DNA from: Bedellia somnulentella | Taxonomy: Eukaryota > Arthropoda > Insecta > Lepidoptera > Bedelliidae | Assembly: GCA_963576735.1 (NCBI GenBank) | Contig: OY755170.1 | Location: forward strand, 13,066,567-13,130,566 | DNA length: 64,000 nt | Direction of reading: 5' to 3' | In this document: positions 20,846-34,100 of the stretch, in pieces | Numbering within the stretch: position 1 is the first letter of the stretch | Layout: the number at the start of each line of letters is the position of its first letter | The notes under the pieces: model-generated | What the model was told of the DNA's origin: nothing | Database searches by the model: none | What the model saw: only the letters and a program-made list of their open reading frames with translations | Program-made: the position numbers and the translations under genes

Positions 20846-21440
20846 GGGTTACAGAATACGAGTAAGTATGGGCTTTCAATAGGATTTAATGACCGTTCAC
20901 GACCGAATACCGTTTTATAAATAGCGTGTTATTACAAGAACTAGTCTGTATCTACATGTTAGTAGCAAATATGTTACCTTTTATTAGTAACACTGGACTA
21001 CGTTTGGCTCTATTTAGTTAAGTCCTCTGTGATTGTAGTTAATTCTAAGCTGAATAATTGGTTTTCTTTCTTCTTTTCTTTAAATATGTACTATACATAT
21101 ACATCTTGATCCTTATTGTGTAGAAAGTACCAACTAAGTAAATATTAAAAAAGCCGCTTAATTTGCTGATATTTGTAAGTAGTTATTTGTTCTTCTGTTC
21201 TACCTACTTTTATCTCTCTTAAAGATAATATTTATTTTTCAGATGGAACTGTGTATTGGCGCTTACTTTGAGTTACCGCTGGCAGGCTACGGCGGAACCA
21301 ACTTTACCTGGATAAATTTTACAATTTTTTAATTAAGACTTTATCATCAACAATTTTTAATTTCAGATAGAATTATTATTTAATGGATATTTATTTGTGT
21401 ATTTTGTTAGTTTATATTTCATATTAAATAGAAAGTTAAT

Positions 21441-21697
21441 GCCAGTATAAAAAAATAGCACTCTGATAGTAATTCCAAATAGAATTAATTAATATATCAC
21501 TTACAAAAAGAATTGAAATAAATATTACGCATAAATATTGCTCTGAACTGAATGAATAAGAAATGATCGTTATTAAAAAATCTTTCACGAATATGCTGGT
21601 AATAATGACGCATATACACACATACACAATTATATTGTGTGTTTCATTGCAATGCCGCCTAAAGTAGCTTATGTGTAATATATACGTATTTTTTACA
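21441..21697 (+). repeat. direct repeat copy 1 in ph 3'UTR region
   Basis: It shares long identical blocks with 22160-22380: gccagtataaaaaaatagca, attgctctgaactgaatga and gcaatgccgcctaaagtagc. The pair is diverged in the middle. It may be a mobile element or a local duplication. Confidence 0.8.
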
Positions 21698-22159
21698 TCC
21701 AGCTTGATTGACTGGGCATCTTCATTATTATGATATATTTTTGCGATCCAAATAATTCCGGAGTGATCAGAAATATACTAAGTGTTGCTCATATTGAGAT
21801 ATTGTTAATTTTCTATATTTACCATTTTAAGTTTCAAGTCGATTGTTCGTTCTTTTTATTATGAATGAACAAACAATTTTATAAATCGGCTATGAATACT
21901 CAAGTAACTTGCATCACACTTTATATTCACAAGAGTAGTTATAAGTTTATAATTTAAAATTTAAACTCAAAGCCGTTTAAACGTTGAAATGTAATAATAC
22001 TTCTGATGATGTGAAAATTCTGTATAAGGGTGTTCGCCGATGGCCGTTGTTTTGTGGGAGCTGTCATAAAACATTTAGTCTAGAGATGGGTAATGTAAAA
22101 AAAATCAATGAATAGGTATAGTTGTTTTAGCACAGCAAACAAAAGTATAAAAAGCTAAG

Positions 22160-22380
22160 GCCAGTATAAAAAAATAGCACTCTTATAATATTTCCGAATA
22201 AAATAATTAAATTAATATTGCTCTGAACTGAATGAGTAAGAAATGTTCGTTATGAAAAAAAAACCAACAAAACTAACTATGCTACTAACAATGACGCACA
22301 TACACACATACACAATTATATTTTGTGTTTCATTGCAATGCCGCCTAAAGTAGCTTATGTGTAATATAAACGTATTTTAC
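22160..22380 (+). repeat. direct repeat copy 2 in ph 3'UTR region
   Basis: Partner of 21441-21697, separated by about 460 bp, with an internal deletion of about 35 bp relative to copy 1. Confidence 0.8.
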
Positions 22381-23990
22381 CCATCTATAAACTAAAAGCT
22401 TTATGACCACTCTCAAAAAAAATCGGTGACCGGCGAGCACCCTGCTACAGTCCCACCAGCTCGTGATAGGTGCTGACATGTATACTTCATTACTCTGCTC
22501 ATTACAATTAACGATAGGAACATCTTTATATTATTTTACATGATTAAGTACTCACTTTGAGGAGTAAAAAACCAAATACTTAGCTTTTGTATTGCCCACC
22601 TGGAAAAATTGTGGGATGTTTTAATTTTATTTTTTATGTATTGATAATCCAATTAATAATTAATCGAATCCAATGTGTCCATTATAATAATTGATATTTT
22701 AATAATAGTTGTATGATTGTAAATTTATGTTTGAATTTGAATGTGTTTAATTTTCTTATTAATATCTGTTATTGTGTCGGCTGTATATTTTAAATTATTA
22801 ATTCTTTCGGTCATTTTTTATTGATCCTTTTTTGCGTGATTAATTGAATCATGATTTAGTAATTGACATAGTTATAATGTAACTTATAAATGAAATGTAA
22901 GAATATGTTGAATGGTTATCTCGGATTTGAGATTAAGTTATGCATCACGCTTGTGGAATTCGATGAGATTATAATGCTTATCAATGAAATCTTAATTCTA
23001 AATTTATGAAAAGGTTCTTTCTTCTTAAGCAATGGTTGAAGTAGTATTATGAATAGATAAAAGGAGCAATGGAAATAAATAGGTGCCGCAACCTATCTCG
23101 GGCCAAAGAAGTAATTAATCGTGGAGGCCATTGTAGAGTAGGTTATGTAAGGTTTGCTGGGTTACGTAGAGAATTCCTTAGTTCGAATGTATAAATTTGA
23201 GAGAGATTTAATGCGTCCGTACGAAAAAGTAGTAAAACAAACAAGACGCCATGTTCAGAAATAGAGTTCGTGACGCTTTGTCGGTATTGGGCTTGGAGAA
23301 TATCTTATTATATTTGCTCTAGTAATCGTGTCGCTTATTTTACCCCTATGGAGTATCTTTAAAAATAATTAAATGTATGAGTAGGTATGATATTATAGTT
23401 AGTTAAATAGTCTTAGAGCATTGTTTAATGGCCACATCTTAATAGGTTTTATTGTGTACTCTGTTTTTATACTTGTAGAACGAATATGTGTAGTTCAAAA
23501 AACAAGTGGAATCTAAATTCGACTGGAAATCATTAGAGAGTTGTAATTTCTGTCCATGGTTGGCTGGAAACAAGTTTAAACACATACTACACATAAGCCC
23601 AATAGATTAAGTTATAATTTGGGATCAGTGGAAGCTTGAATTCGATAGTAAACATTAGTCATTATTTGAATTTTTAGTCAATAAATAGGGAATAGGCCAA
23701 TCGGGTCACACGATTTTGATACTTAATTAATAGAAAGTGATTGCTATATTTATTTGTTACGATAGGCTAAGTAATCGAAGTTTGTAACATAGGTAGGCTA
23801 AAGAGCGCTGCACACTGCCAACATCGCTCCTTACTTTTACTCATAATAATAACGAAGTATTATAAGTTAGGGTTTTATACTATGTAGGGGTGAGCATCAT
23901 GTTGCATGTACGGTGTAAGTGATTTGTATGTTTTGTAATCTCATGTAACTCTATACAATTACTTGCTCAAATTTTGTACAGAAAAATAAA

Positions 23991-25456
23991 GTAAATGAGA
24001 CTGATTCGGAGTTTATTTGTAATATCCTTCTTCCCCTAAACCTTACGATTAACTTGCCACTAAATACAAATTCTATTATACGTTTAGTATGATAGAAGAA
24101 GTAACGGATTAGCCGCGTAGCAACAATGGGAAATACGGCCATTAATTGTCCGATCATAGGGGATTAAATATTGTAATTGGTCACATAGCTGAGTGCTTTC
24201 AGCATAATGTAGCATTACGCCCTCACCATGTAGTTGCCGTACAAATCTGCTAAGGGCGAGGAGCTTTCCACATGATTGTGGAGTAATTGCAGGAAAATTT
24301 TAATCTTATGTCTAAGTACATTATACTGAGGTAGGTACTGGGGATACGTAGAATAAGTGAGAAACCGAAGGCATTAGACCGCGTACTCTAATATATGACT
24401 AGTTATCGCGACTTCAAAATGGTATCTGGGAGTCTGTTAGTCCAATGAAACTGGTCTGGCATCTTACGAAAGAGATTAAATAGTTGGCTTATTCCGTTTA
24501 TCCACCCTAAAACATCCTCCCTAAGGCGGATATTCGGAAACGCGTGTCCGTCTATCCACCCTGAACGGGGTGGATATCCGGAATGCATATAATATAGTTC
24601 TTCCGATTTTTTACCCCAAGTACAGTAATTTACAGAAACATACACAACACAAAATGGGTCCAAGGAACATCGTGAACATTAAAATACTTAAGATAAACAT
24701 ACCTACTTTCTTATTTACAGTTTGAATAAAAATATCTGAGCAACATAGATAAATTTCAGAACTGAGAATATAAGGAAGTTTCTTAATATTTTTGAGAGCT
24801 TTAAAGCGTCCGGCGCGGTAAAATGTCTGGCGATGTGGATTTGTACTTTCTGTTATATCCTTTAAAACGTAAATAAAATTTAGCTTTGAGAAATTAAAAA
24901 AGTAGGTTTCATTTTTACTGACCATATGTACCTAGATCCTCAAAAGGGACCAACGAACCAAACTAGTGAGTGTGCATTCTCTCATAGTACCTACTAACAC
25001 CACTTTCTCGTATACATTTAAACTCTGAGAAAATAAGTAAAGTCTGGCGGCCCTGGGGTCTTGGACCATAAGTTCATTGTCACTCTTTGTTTCTGAATAA
25101 GATAGCACAGAAAAGAGGTGCTTCGTAGCAACTAAGAAATCAAGACTAGTTACGGGCACTTTCCCGGTGGGATGATTAAGAAAATTAAGAACACCTGAGG
25201 ACTATCAAGAAAATCGAACCTTTATGTGTGTGCAGTACTGCCAGTACATTTTTGACTTAGCTCGCTCTCAATCGAAGTTACACATTAGTTTATAAGGTAC
25301 GAAAAATGGAAAATAAAAATACGGCTTCGATTTCTTGTAGTTTATTGTAAATATAAATGAAATGAAAATAACTTACAAATAAACAATACTTCAAAGTCCT
25401 GCACAAAGGAGTTCTTACTGTTGTAAGAAGCAAGCAGGACTAGGAACTCAGACTAA
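23991..25456. other. intergenic, nothing identified
   Basis: AT-rich. Open stretches of 75-104 codons on the - strand (24403-25159) show no domains, signal peptide or splice context and overlap each other; they look like chance. Confidence 0.5.
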
Positions 25457-25629
25457 AGAGCTTATTCCATTTGTCTGAATGAAGACGTCTGAAAGCCACA
25501 GAATCTGAATTCAGACTAGTGGAATAACGTTCAAACTGAAATTTGTGTAGTGGAATAACAAGCGTCTGCGGCAGTAACTTCGAAGGACGTCTGAATTCAG
25601 CAACGACAAAGTGTAATGGAATAAGCTCT
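25457..25629. mobile_element. PIF/Harbinger-like MITE, 173 bp
   Basis: Terminal inverted repeats agagcttattccat / atggaataagctct are perfect over 14 bases and are flanked by TAA on both sides (25454-25456 and 25630-25632). A 3-bp TAA/TTA target duplication is typical of PIF/Harbinger MITEs. No coding capacity. Confidence 0.75.
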
Positions 25630-25877
25630 TAACTGAGGAATCCCGACCAGTAACTGGGTAGTGACAAAATGAAATTTTTAATTTTATGTGCGTATGTTGA
25701 AATGCCAGCAAATATATAACAGATCTGCCTGCCAATCTTAGGTGCACTTTTGTGACATTTGTGTATTTTTGATAATGTATGGAATTGTGCCAATTTAGCA
25801 TGATGTTCACTTGGTCTAGATTTTCTATTTAGTCTACGATATGGATCCTACTTAACACTTATAAAAGAGCACGGCAG

Positions 25878-26201
25878 GGTCAACTCTTCACATCAAGAAC
25901 GATAATAGGCATACTTATCTCTTCTAACCCCTATTAAAATTTAATTCTATCTCGCTCGCACAAAACGAATATTCGGATTTTGTCATTTTTGATAAGTGAG
26001 TATACATTGTGATATTCGATCGACGAAAGCAACGATACCTCCGTAGTTGTTGTTGGTTTTATCGACTAGATTGTTATATATATACATATCAAAATGTCAA
26101 AATTCGAATATTCGTTGCGTGCGAGGGAGACAGAAATAAATGTTAATATGGGTAGAAGAGATACGTATGCTAATTATCGTTCTCGGAGTAAAGAGTAGAC
26201 C
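25878..26201. mobile_element. foldback MITE with arms of about 110 bp
   Basis: From ggtcaactctt at the left to aagagtagacc at the right the ends are inverted copies. Shared inner blocks are agaacgataat, atctcttcta and acgaatattcg. The centre is about 100 bp. The target duplication is unclear. Confidence 0.75.
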
Positions 26202-26296
26202 TTCAGGTTATTGGCCTACAGGTTCCCCTATAAATGACGTAACTAATTATATTAAAATCGAGAATGGCCTACGGGGCTAGATTAAGATTCCACCGG

Positions 26297-26556
26297 TTCA
26301 TACACACATACATACATATACTCACGACTATAAATCCCTAGAAGGGGTAGCCAGAGCTAAGGAATTACAAATTCCTCAGCCACTTTTGGAAAGTTGAGTT
26401 GGGAAAAGTTGGTAAAATAAAGGTTGTTGGTGATGGGTCTCCAACCACATCGCCCAAAAATCCCCTGAAAGCCCCGATACCGTTAGCTGCCTCTTACGTT
26501 CACCCACCGGAAGAAATGGGGTAGCGCTATTCTAAGCCGACAGTACACAGCATCGA
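26297..26556 (-). mobile_element. SINE-like family A, near full copy
   Basis: On the + strand it reads from catacatacatatactcacg through gggtctccaaccacatcgcc to ggtagcgctattctaagccg. The sense strand is the minus strand, with the tatg tail at the low-coordinate end. Confidence 0.75.
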
Positions 26557-27979
26557 TTTATAAGAAATTAAATTGAGTAATTAAAGTTTAAATAAGGCAA
26601 TAAACTCCTAAAACATTATTACAGACCCCGCGTCTGACGAGGAGTATGAGAGCAGGTATGTCACGACTTTGCTCTCAAACTATTTGCATATATGCGTAAC
26701 TATTTAAATAATAGCGGCAATCACACAAGGCACGGCATACCCTCTCTATCCCACCTTAGGCTACGAGGGCTGCTTATCTATTGCGTAAAATACAATATCT
26801 TAATTAGTTACGAGTGTGTATAAAATAACGATCTGTGGTCATCAAATTTAACACCTTTTTATAGTTGTATTGCCAACTGCCATACTTTCTATAAACCTCG
26901 GTAATGACATTACTTGTCTTTCAATTTCCTACCACTGCAGTTAAGAGTAAAGACACCTTTAAGAACCGTTTCGATAAAAAACAGTACCTACTAATTATTT
27001 GCGAAATTGTATAATAATATGTAGAAAAGAGCTCCATCCGCCAAAATAATAGGACAAGAATAATCTTCCAAATTTGTTTAGTAAAATTCTTATTACCCAT
27101 TGACACACGTTTTGGTCCGAACTAAGTCTAACTAACACGTAGTATATCAGACTTAACACAGATTTTAAGTATCTTTATCAAATCCTGAATTTGTGATCTG
27201 CCAAGCTTTTGGGATTTTATAATCAACTGTTTTAATGACCCGAACATTTTTCTTTTAGTAAATCTACAAGTACCACAAAATAATAAACCTTGATCTATAA
27301 TAATATATTTTTGAATATAAAAGGACCGCGTTGAGCCATTTGAGAAAAACTCATTTTTTATACAAAATTCAATAAGCAACAGGGTCGTCGACGTATGCAT
27401 TTTGATATTTCTGAAATACGCTTTTAAGCACGCAAAGAAATTCGAATTAAATGGGACCACCTTGGGAGCATATCAAACCGCGTAACATACAAACAAAACA
27501 CATAATCGAAATGAATACCTCAGTTTTTGAAGTCGGTAGAAAATTAAGCGCATATGAAATATAACAAAATAAATGCTTCTTTCTATTCTAATTAAATTAA
27601 CAACGATTTACTAAACTAAATTTCCAAACTCTCTCACAATAACTCAAAGTGTTCGCATAAGGAATGGCGGCTTCGTCCCACAAAATCGTGGCATATTTGC
27701 CATCAAACGTTTAACGCTACCGGTGTAGATGAATGATATTTTTAGTGTAATGTGTCATTATTAAACTGTTGTTAAACCATTCGCTGTGTTAGGATTTGTT
27801 AAGGTACATTTTATCATCTGGATAAGTCATTTTCAAAATATTTTAGGTACTTGAGCAAGAAATACTAGTTTTCTTTTATTCTAATTATTTGTTTAACGTA
27901 ATCATCAACACGGTATTGGAATATCCTTACTTTTTCATAGACCTGTTGGCTTACTGTAACATTAGCACGGAAATTCGTT

Positions 27980-27985
27980 TTTATT
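27980..27985 (-). promoter_or_regulatory. candidate poly(A) signal of FReD gene
   Basis: TTTATT on the + strand (AATAAA on the coding strand) lies about 50 bp after the stop codon at 28034. It would give a very short 3'UTR. Confidence 0.4.
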
Positions 27986-28033
27986 TACAATCTTACAAAG
28001 TCCATCAACGATAGGTTATCTAAAGGGTCATTT

Positions 28034-28174
28034 TCATACAAAGAATTGATCTCGGTCCGCTAAATCAGGTCGGCTGCGATAAAACGGCCGGCCTTTGCTC
28101 TCTATTTGCGGCTTCTGAATCCGCATCGCCGATGGCACCACGTCAGGCATTCGCCGCAGCTCCGGTATAGGTTC
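28034..28174 (-). CDS. FReD gene last exon, basic C-terminal tail
   Basis: It follows GGTCCCAG and encodes EPIPELRRMPDVVPSAMR and on to ADRDQFFV then TGA. It lies beyond the usual end of the fibrinogen domain. It is Arg/Pro-rich and of unknown role. Confidence 0.8.
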   Translation of the reverse strand, partial: EPIPELRRMPDVVPSAMRIQKPQIESKGRPFYRSRPDLADRDQFFV

Positions 28175-31100
28175 CTGGGACCAAAAATATTACATTAAAA
28201 AATATACAAAAAGAAACCCTTCACTTCAAATAGCTTCACATTGAAATAAACCATACAAAAAAGAGTTGCATGTTACAATAGTTATATTAACATGTCTTTA
28301 ATGTTTTGTTAAGAACTGCACAATGCTACCGCACAGGGAACGATGAGCGTTACTCATTAACAAAGCCGATAAATAAAGGTTTTCATAAAAAAATAGGTCG
28401 GATAAAGAAAAATAAAGCTGGACATTCTTTTCTCTTTAGTAAAGGGATAATGCTAAAAATACCTATTTTTATTAGTCCTATATTAGAAAATGAAGTTCTT
28501 AAACGTTAGATTTAATACAATTTTAGTATATCAGACAATAACCGATCGAATGAGATAGCGGTTCCCTATTAGAAGCGGATCTACGCAAGTACTTCAAACC
28601 TACCTACCTCGTACTTTTCCTTCCGGTTTCCGGAACCAGGTTTAATGGCTGGGAGTGATCTGATCATCATCCTGGATTTCGACAAAGGATATTTGGGCCC
28701 CTTGAATGTTATCCAATACATGTGTTCCGGCCGATTTTCATCGTTGGTTACTAGAGTAAATCTACCATTCAGGTTGCTGAAAACAATTATTCAATATACA
28801 TTTAATTTTCAATGAGGGAATGAATGACAACGCAAAGGGTGATGGGTAAAGTATAATAGACTACATCTCAAATATTTTTTGTGCTTTTCTAAAGTACTAG
28901 CTTTCCAGGCGCAACTAAGTCCGCCCAGACAAAATCTTTTTACAATCAAATTAAATTATAAAATTTAAATTTTACAACTAGTAGTGTTACTCGTAGTTCT
29001 GCAGAGTCTCAGTGTGTCGAAAAATTCGCTCTTTTTCATTTTGTACATTTTTACGTTCACATCATCATATTCGATTCTAATGGAATTAATATTTTTCATT
29101 AATCCCATTTTCGAGGACAAAGAATAGACAGGTCACTTTAATGTAAGTGTCATATGTTATTTAAATGTTATTTGATTGCAATATAATGTAAATTTATTGC
29201 GCAGTGAGATCTTTTTGTATGAAAATTTAATTTAGCTGTATTTCATTGGTATTTATTTATGCTTAATCTTATTTTCTTAATATCTGCCTTCAATCACTAT
29301 TTGCCTGTTGACTAGCAATAATATTATGTTCCTTGGTTGTATAATGTACATACATACATATACTAACACCATTAGTTCCCATTGGGGTAGGCAGATACTA
29401 TCGATCGCCAATTTGTATTCAAATTACAAATCTTTCGGGCTTACTTCATCAATATTTTCAAACATGCTCTAATACATTTTATGTTTATTCATATTTTTTT
29501 ATTACATTTTACTTTTGTGTTCTTCTTTGTTTAAAATGTGCTTTTGTGCTCTTTTTGTACAAGAAATAAATGTTTTAATTATGACGATATATGAAATTGG
29601 TACCAAACATTTTCACCATAAAAAATTCTCTATTCGAAAATTCATGCAAGGTCCCATCCTCACCGAAAGCAGAGGAAGCAATAACTATAAATATACAGTC
29701 TCTTAAATAAATTACCATTTATCGCACTCCTTATACCACCAGGCACCTCCGTGCTCGTTGGCGCAAGATCCATCTTTCCACTCGTCGTTGTCCACATCAG
29801 GAGTAGAGAACTTCTGTCCAGCGTGATAAGATAGGGAGTCCCCTGTAACAAAATAAACCAGTGTATATAAATAAATAAACCATTTATTTCTCAGATAATC
29901 AAATCCATAATGAATTAATCATACACAATAGTTTTAAAACACACAATGTCAATAAATATAAAAAAATAAAACTAAATCAATAAATGTTAAAAAAATATAA
30001 AATAATCAAAAGTTTAACTATACAATACAGCCCCGACCCACAGTACAATCCTATTTTACTTTAGGTATTGGGCGTGCGTGTATCATACTGCAATGGTTTA
30101 CATACTCGCAGTCATACCTACTTGCAAATGCACTCAGTATGGTATATGTAACCATTGTACTCATATGAAACTCATCGTACACGATCCACGAACCGAACAC
30201 AAGTTTGTAGTAAATAAAGAAATAATGCTTATTTATATAAATGAAATAAAGAAATAATGCTTATTTCGGCTTTAAAGTGCAACGAGAATTTACACTTATT
30301 CTTCGGCTGTTTTGCCTTCAATTTATCATTTATTTACACCTAAGTTAATAATGCGCAAATCCATTACATTTTGTTAACATTAACAAAAGTAAAAGAGTCA
30401 AAATTCTGTAACTACCTAATGGATCAGTGAAAGCCTTTGAATGCAGAGCTTATACTAAAGGTAAACTACTTGGAGTGCCGGATATGGAGATCATCATTCA
30501 TAGTATCATACCTGCGGTGCCAAAGTAGCTCCCGAGCGAGCTGATTCTGTAGTCCTCATGCTCGGGCCCGATGGTGAACACCGAGTACACAGCATACGCT
30601 TCAGCTCCACCGACAGTTTCAATGTCGATTCTTAGTTCGTACAGTTTCTGGTTCGTTATATAATATAGCTTTTCCAGTCCGAGCCAAAACTCTCCAGCTA
30701 AATTACCAAAGCCGAATTTGTAGTCTGACCAACTTTTGTAGAAGTCTTGAGAACCGTCGAAACGATTTTGGAATACCTGGAAATATAAATAATACAATAT
30801 TCATTTAGTTAATATAACAGCTGTGTAGTGTCGGCTTAGAATAGCACTACCCCATTTCTTCCGGTGGGTGTACGTAAGAGGCGACTAACGGTATTGGGCT
30901 TTTAAGGGATTTTTGGGCGATGCGGTTGGAGACCCATCACCAACAACCTTTATTCTACCATCTTTTCCCCACTCAATTTCCAAAAGTGGCTGAGAAATTT
31001 CTAATTTCTCAGCTCTGGCTACCCCTTTTAGGGATTTATAGCCGTGAGTATATGTATGTATGTTAATATAACAATGTGCTTTTTAGTGCTGGCTTATAAT

Positions 31101-34100
31101 ATACCATCTACTCTAACTCTTTCCGTAGTTGAGTAGAATAAGGTTTTTATTTTCAACGAGTGGATGCTGGGTGATATAGGCAGCCAGGGATCCATTACAT
31201 TAACATATTTTCATGAACCTATCTAGGATTTCTCATTCTTTATTATGAGTTAGTTATAATAGTTTTATTCAATGTGCTGCCTCGTGATCATTGCAGTGAT
31301 GAGATAAATGAATTTTCTTCAGGGAAATATTGTAATTATCTATTCTCTATGATAACACTTCGTGTGAACTTCAATTAAATATCAAACAACTAAGCTGGGT
31401 GGGAAATCCATGTTGATTATGATATGACACAAAAATATGCTTTATAAAAATATTTCAGTTACTTACAGATATTTTAAGTACATATCTGAGGGTATTCGAT
31501 TTATTACAAACAAATGAAACACATCAAAAAACAGACCGTATTATATTGTTTAAAAATTTACGATTTTACATGCTGGTAAGTATTATATTATTATAAATAT
31601 AGAAAAGGGAATATTAAGATGTTTTGGGCACATAACCAAGATGGATGATATTAATTGGTGAGAAGGTACATAGAGCCAATGTCGATGGCAATTTCAGTAG
31701 TGGGTAATCACAGAGAATATATTTGATCAACTAGAGTATAAAAAAGCTTGCATAAAATATTGATGAATGTAATAAAGTTTGTGATGTTTGCCAGGATCGT
31801 ACATAGTGACGACCGATAGTCCCTGCCTGTGTCTGAGTAATTTCTAATACTGAAGATCTGGGCCCCCATTTTTTGTTCTCATTTAAGACATACTTTCTCA
31901 AAACATATCTATCAGTGAACTCCTTTTCGAACGTGGTAACGAATACCTATGTCATATTTTAACAAGTCCATTTATAAACGTGGATCATTCAAACAATTTT
32001 AATTTTTTTTAGTAGATTTGAATGATTTATTTTGCTGATATTGTGTGCAGCATATCTTACCGTCCAGCCCCCTCCGGAAGTAGACAGCTCGCACAGGACA
32101 TAGAACGAGTCGCCGTTGTCTGGTTTGATCTTATAAATCCCGGACACGTTGAAACCTTGCATCTGGATATCCGTGCAATCGCTCGGATACACTTCGTTGA
32201 TCTCGGACACCCGTGGGCTGAAATATTGTCCTCAGTTACGACATACGTTGCTACATCATTTACCAAACATACATTGAACCCAACATTTATTGATCCCAAC
32301 ATGGTTTTTTAATTGAAAAAAATAGGTGCAGTGCATTTCCTAAGAATTCTCGTTTCTTGCTTAACTAACAGAGGTAATAATTTTACAAATAACTCTTTTA
32401 AAGTTGTAGTAGTTTGTGACCGAGTTTTTGTTCTGACAAATTGCCTGTAGAATTAAGGTCAGCACTTTGTCGACTGAACTCAACCTTTGTTTCTGCAGTT
32501 GTGGTACACATTTATCAACGATTGCCTTCAAAATTATAGCCTCCACTTGATATTTTTTTCCGCCGATTCCTTTGATGTTGTTGGGCATACAAAAATAAAA
32601 TAATATTTTCTGTAATCGAATCGTTCTTTATTGAATAATCTTGGGGCATTCGCTATATATTTATGACTACAAAGTTACATATAAGTTTTGTAGCGTGAAA
32701 ACAGTTGTTTGATTCAGGACGCTCGAGTTCGGATAAAGAAATTGAACGTTAGTCTACCGATAATCGAGATCTTTATCTTTATCTTTACGAGATCCGAAAG
32801 AATAGTTTATTTCGTATTTAAACTTACGCCTAAGAAACCGTGATGATTATTTTAAAATCTGTGAAAAGTGAGTGTGCCTTTACTTATTAAAACATGTAGT
32901 CATGTTCTATTTGCATTTGATTTTGACTAACTTACCATTCGCATTTTTTAATACTATTTTCAGTCATTGTTCGACGGAACTCGTTAAAGAGAGATACAGT
33001 ACCGAGCGTGTTTGGCTCACTCCTGAAATAAATATTGTACGTCCATGTAAACTATAGTGTAATATGGCGATGCATTTTTATAGATATACCTGTGACACTT
33101 TCTGTCGGTTTCTCACATGTTTTATAAATGCTTCATGAATCCTCCCTTTTTGCGTTCCACCTTACTTTTGTAGTACTTACCTGCCTGAATAGTCAGAATG
33201 AATTACCTTGATAGATACTTAGTGACATTATATTTTGAATATACTGTAAAACATTTCTACCACACTTTTAAGGCAATAAAAACTCCTGAACTCAATAGAG
33301 TGGGAAGACATGTATTGTTTTACTAATTTAAATCCAACCCTAATCGATATAATTTAATTAATTGAATGATTTACTTGCTAAAATATTGTTGTATTGTATA
33401 GCTACGGAAAAAAACATTGCGGTTATACAAAAAAATTGGTTTAATTAATGACACGATTTATAGTATAACGTTTCATGATCCACAAAATACTCAATGTATA
33501 TTAGTTACAATTATTAGGTACTCTAAATCCTAACTTGGTAGTGACCTTGCTAGAAATTTTATCCATATCTCACTCCGTTAGTCGATTACGAAATTACTTT
33601 CATACGGTAGGTATAATGAGTTTGTCTATTATAAATAAAGAAAACAAAACTAAATTGTAATTTAAATTGAGTTATTATAACTTATATTTCCAAGTACTAA
33701 GGTAGTAACATTTGTGATTATTCCTGCAAAACTAGAAATTACATTATTGAGATGCAAATGATTAGAATAAATAAATGCTTGGTAGATTGATTACCGTTTA
33801 TTTGTTTAGATCGTTCATGAATACTGTTTATCGAGAAGGTCACCGGCGATTACTTAAATTGTCATAAGATTTCTTTCCTATTTGTTCCAAATTATTGTGG
33901 GAATGCCGATAACTTTCTGAATTTCTTAAATTCAGAAAATTATCGGCACCTCACTCATCCTTGCTATCTGCTCCAAACAACCAAATCATTTCATGCTATT
34001 CCCCTTAAAAAGGTAAAGTCTAACAAACACATACCTCGCTCTTGCACCTTTCACTTCTGCTATGGATTTTACAACGGTATTTACTCCAGATGTGAGAGAT

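Larger units (their letters stand above)
20846..23990 (+). other. ph: probable ph 3'UTR with one intron
   Basis: Sixteen bases after the stop is a strong donor (GTAAGTATGG, from 20862). A T-rich ATTTTTCAG acceptor ends at 21242, suggesting a spliced 3'UTR. Because the junction is so close to the stop, it should not trigger nonsense-mediated decay. AATAAA at 23985-23990 is a candidate poly(A) signal. Earlier AATAAA-like sites exist, so the true end is uncertain. Confidence 0.45.

Noticed and set aside
24403..25159. Three overlapping minus-strand frames (75-104 codons)
   Set aside because: They overlap in different frames, contain no motifs and lie in intergenic sequence.
27128..27460. 110-codon minus-strand frame
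   Set aside because: Cys and hydrophobic residues are scattered without a pattern, with no splice or start context. It lies beyond the lectin gene's stop and is probably chance in AT-rich DNA.
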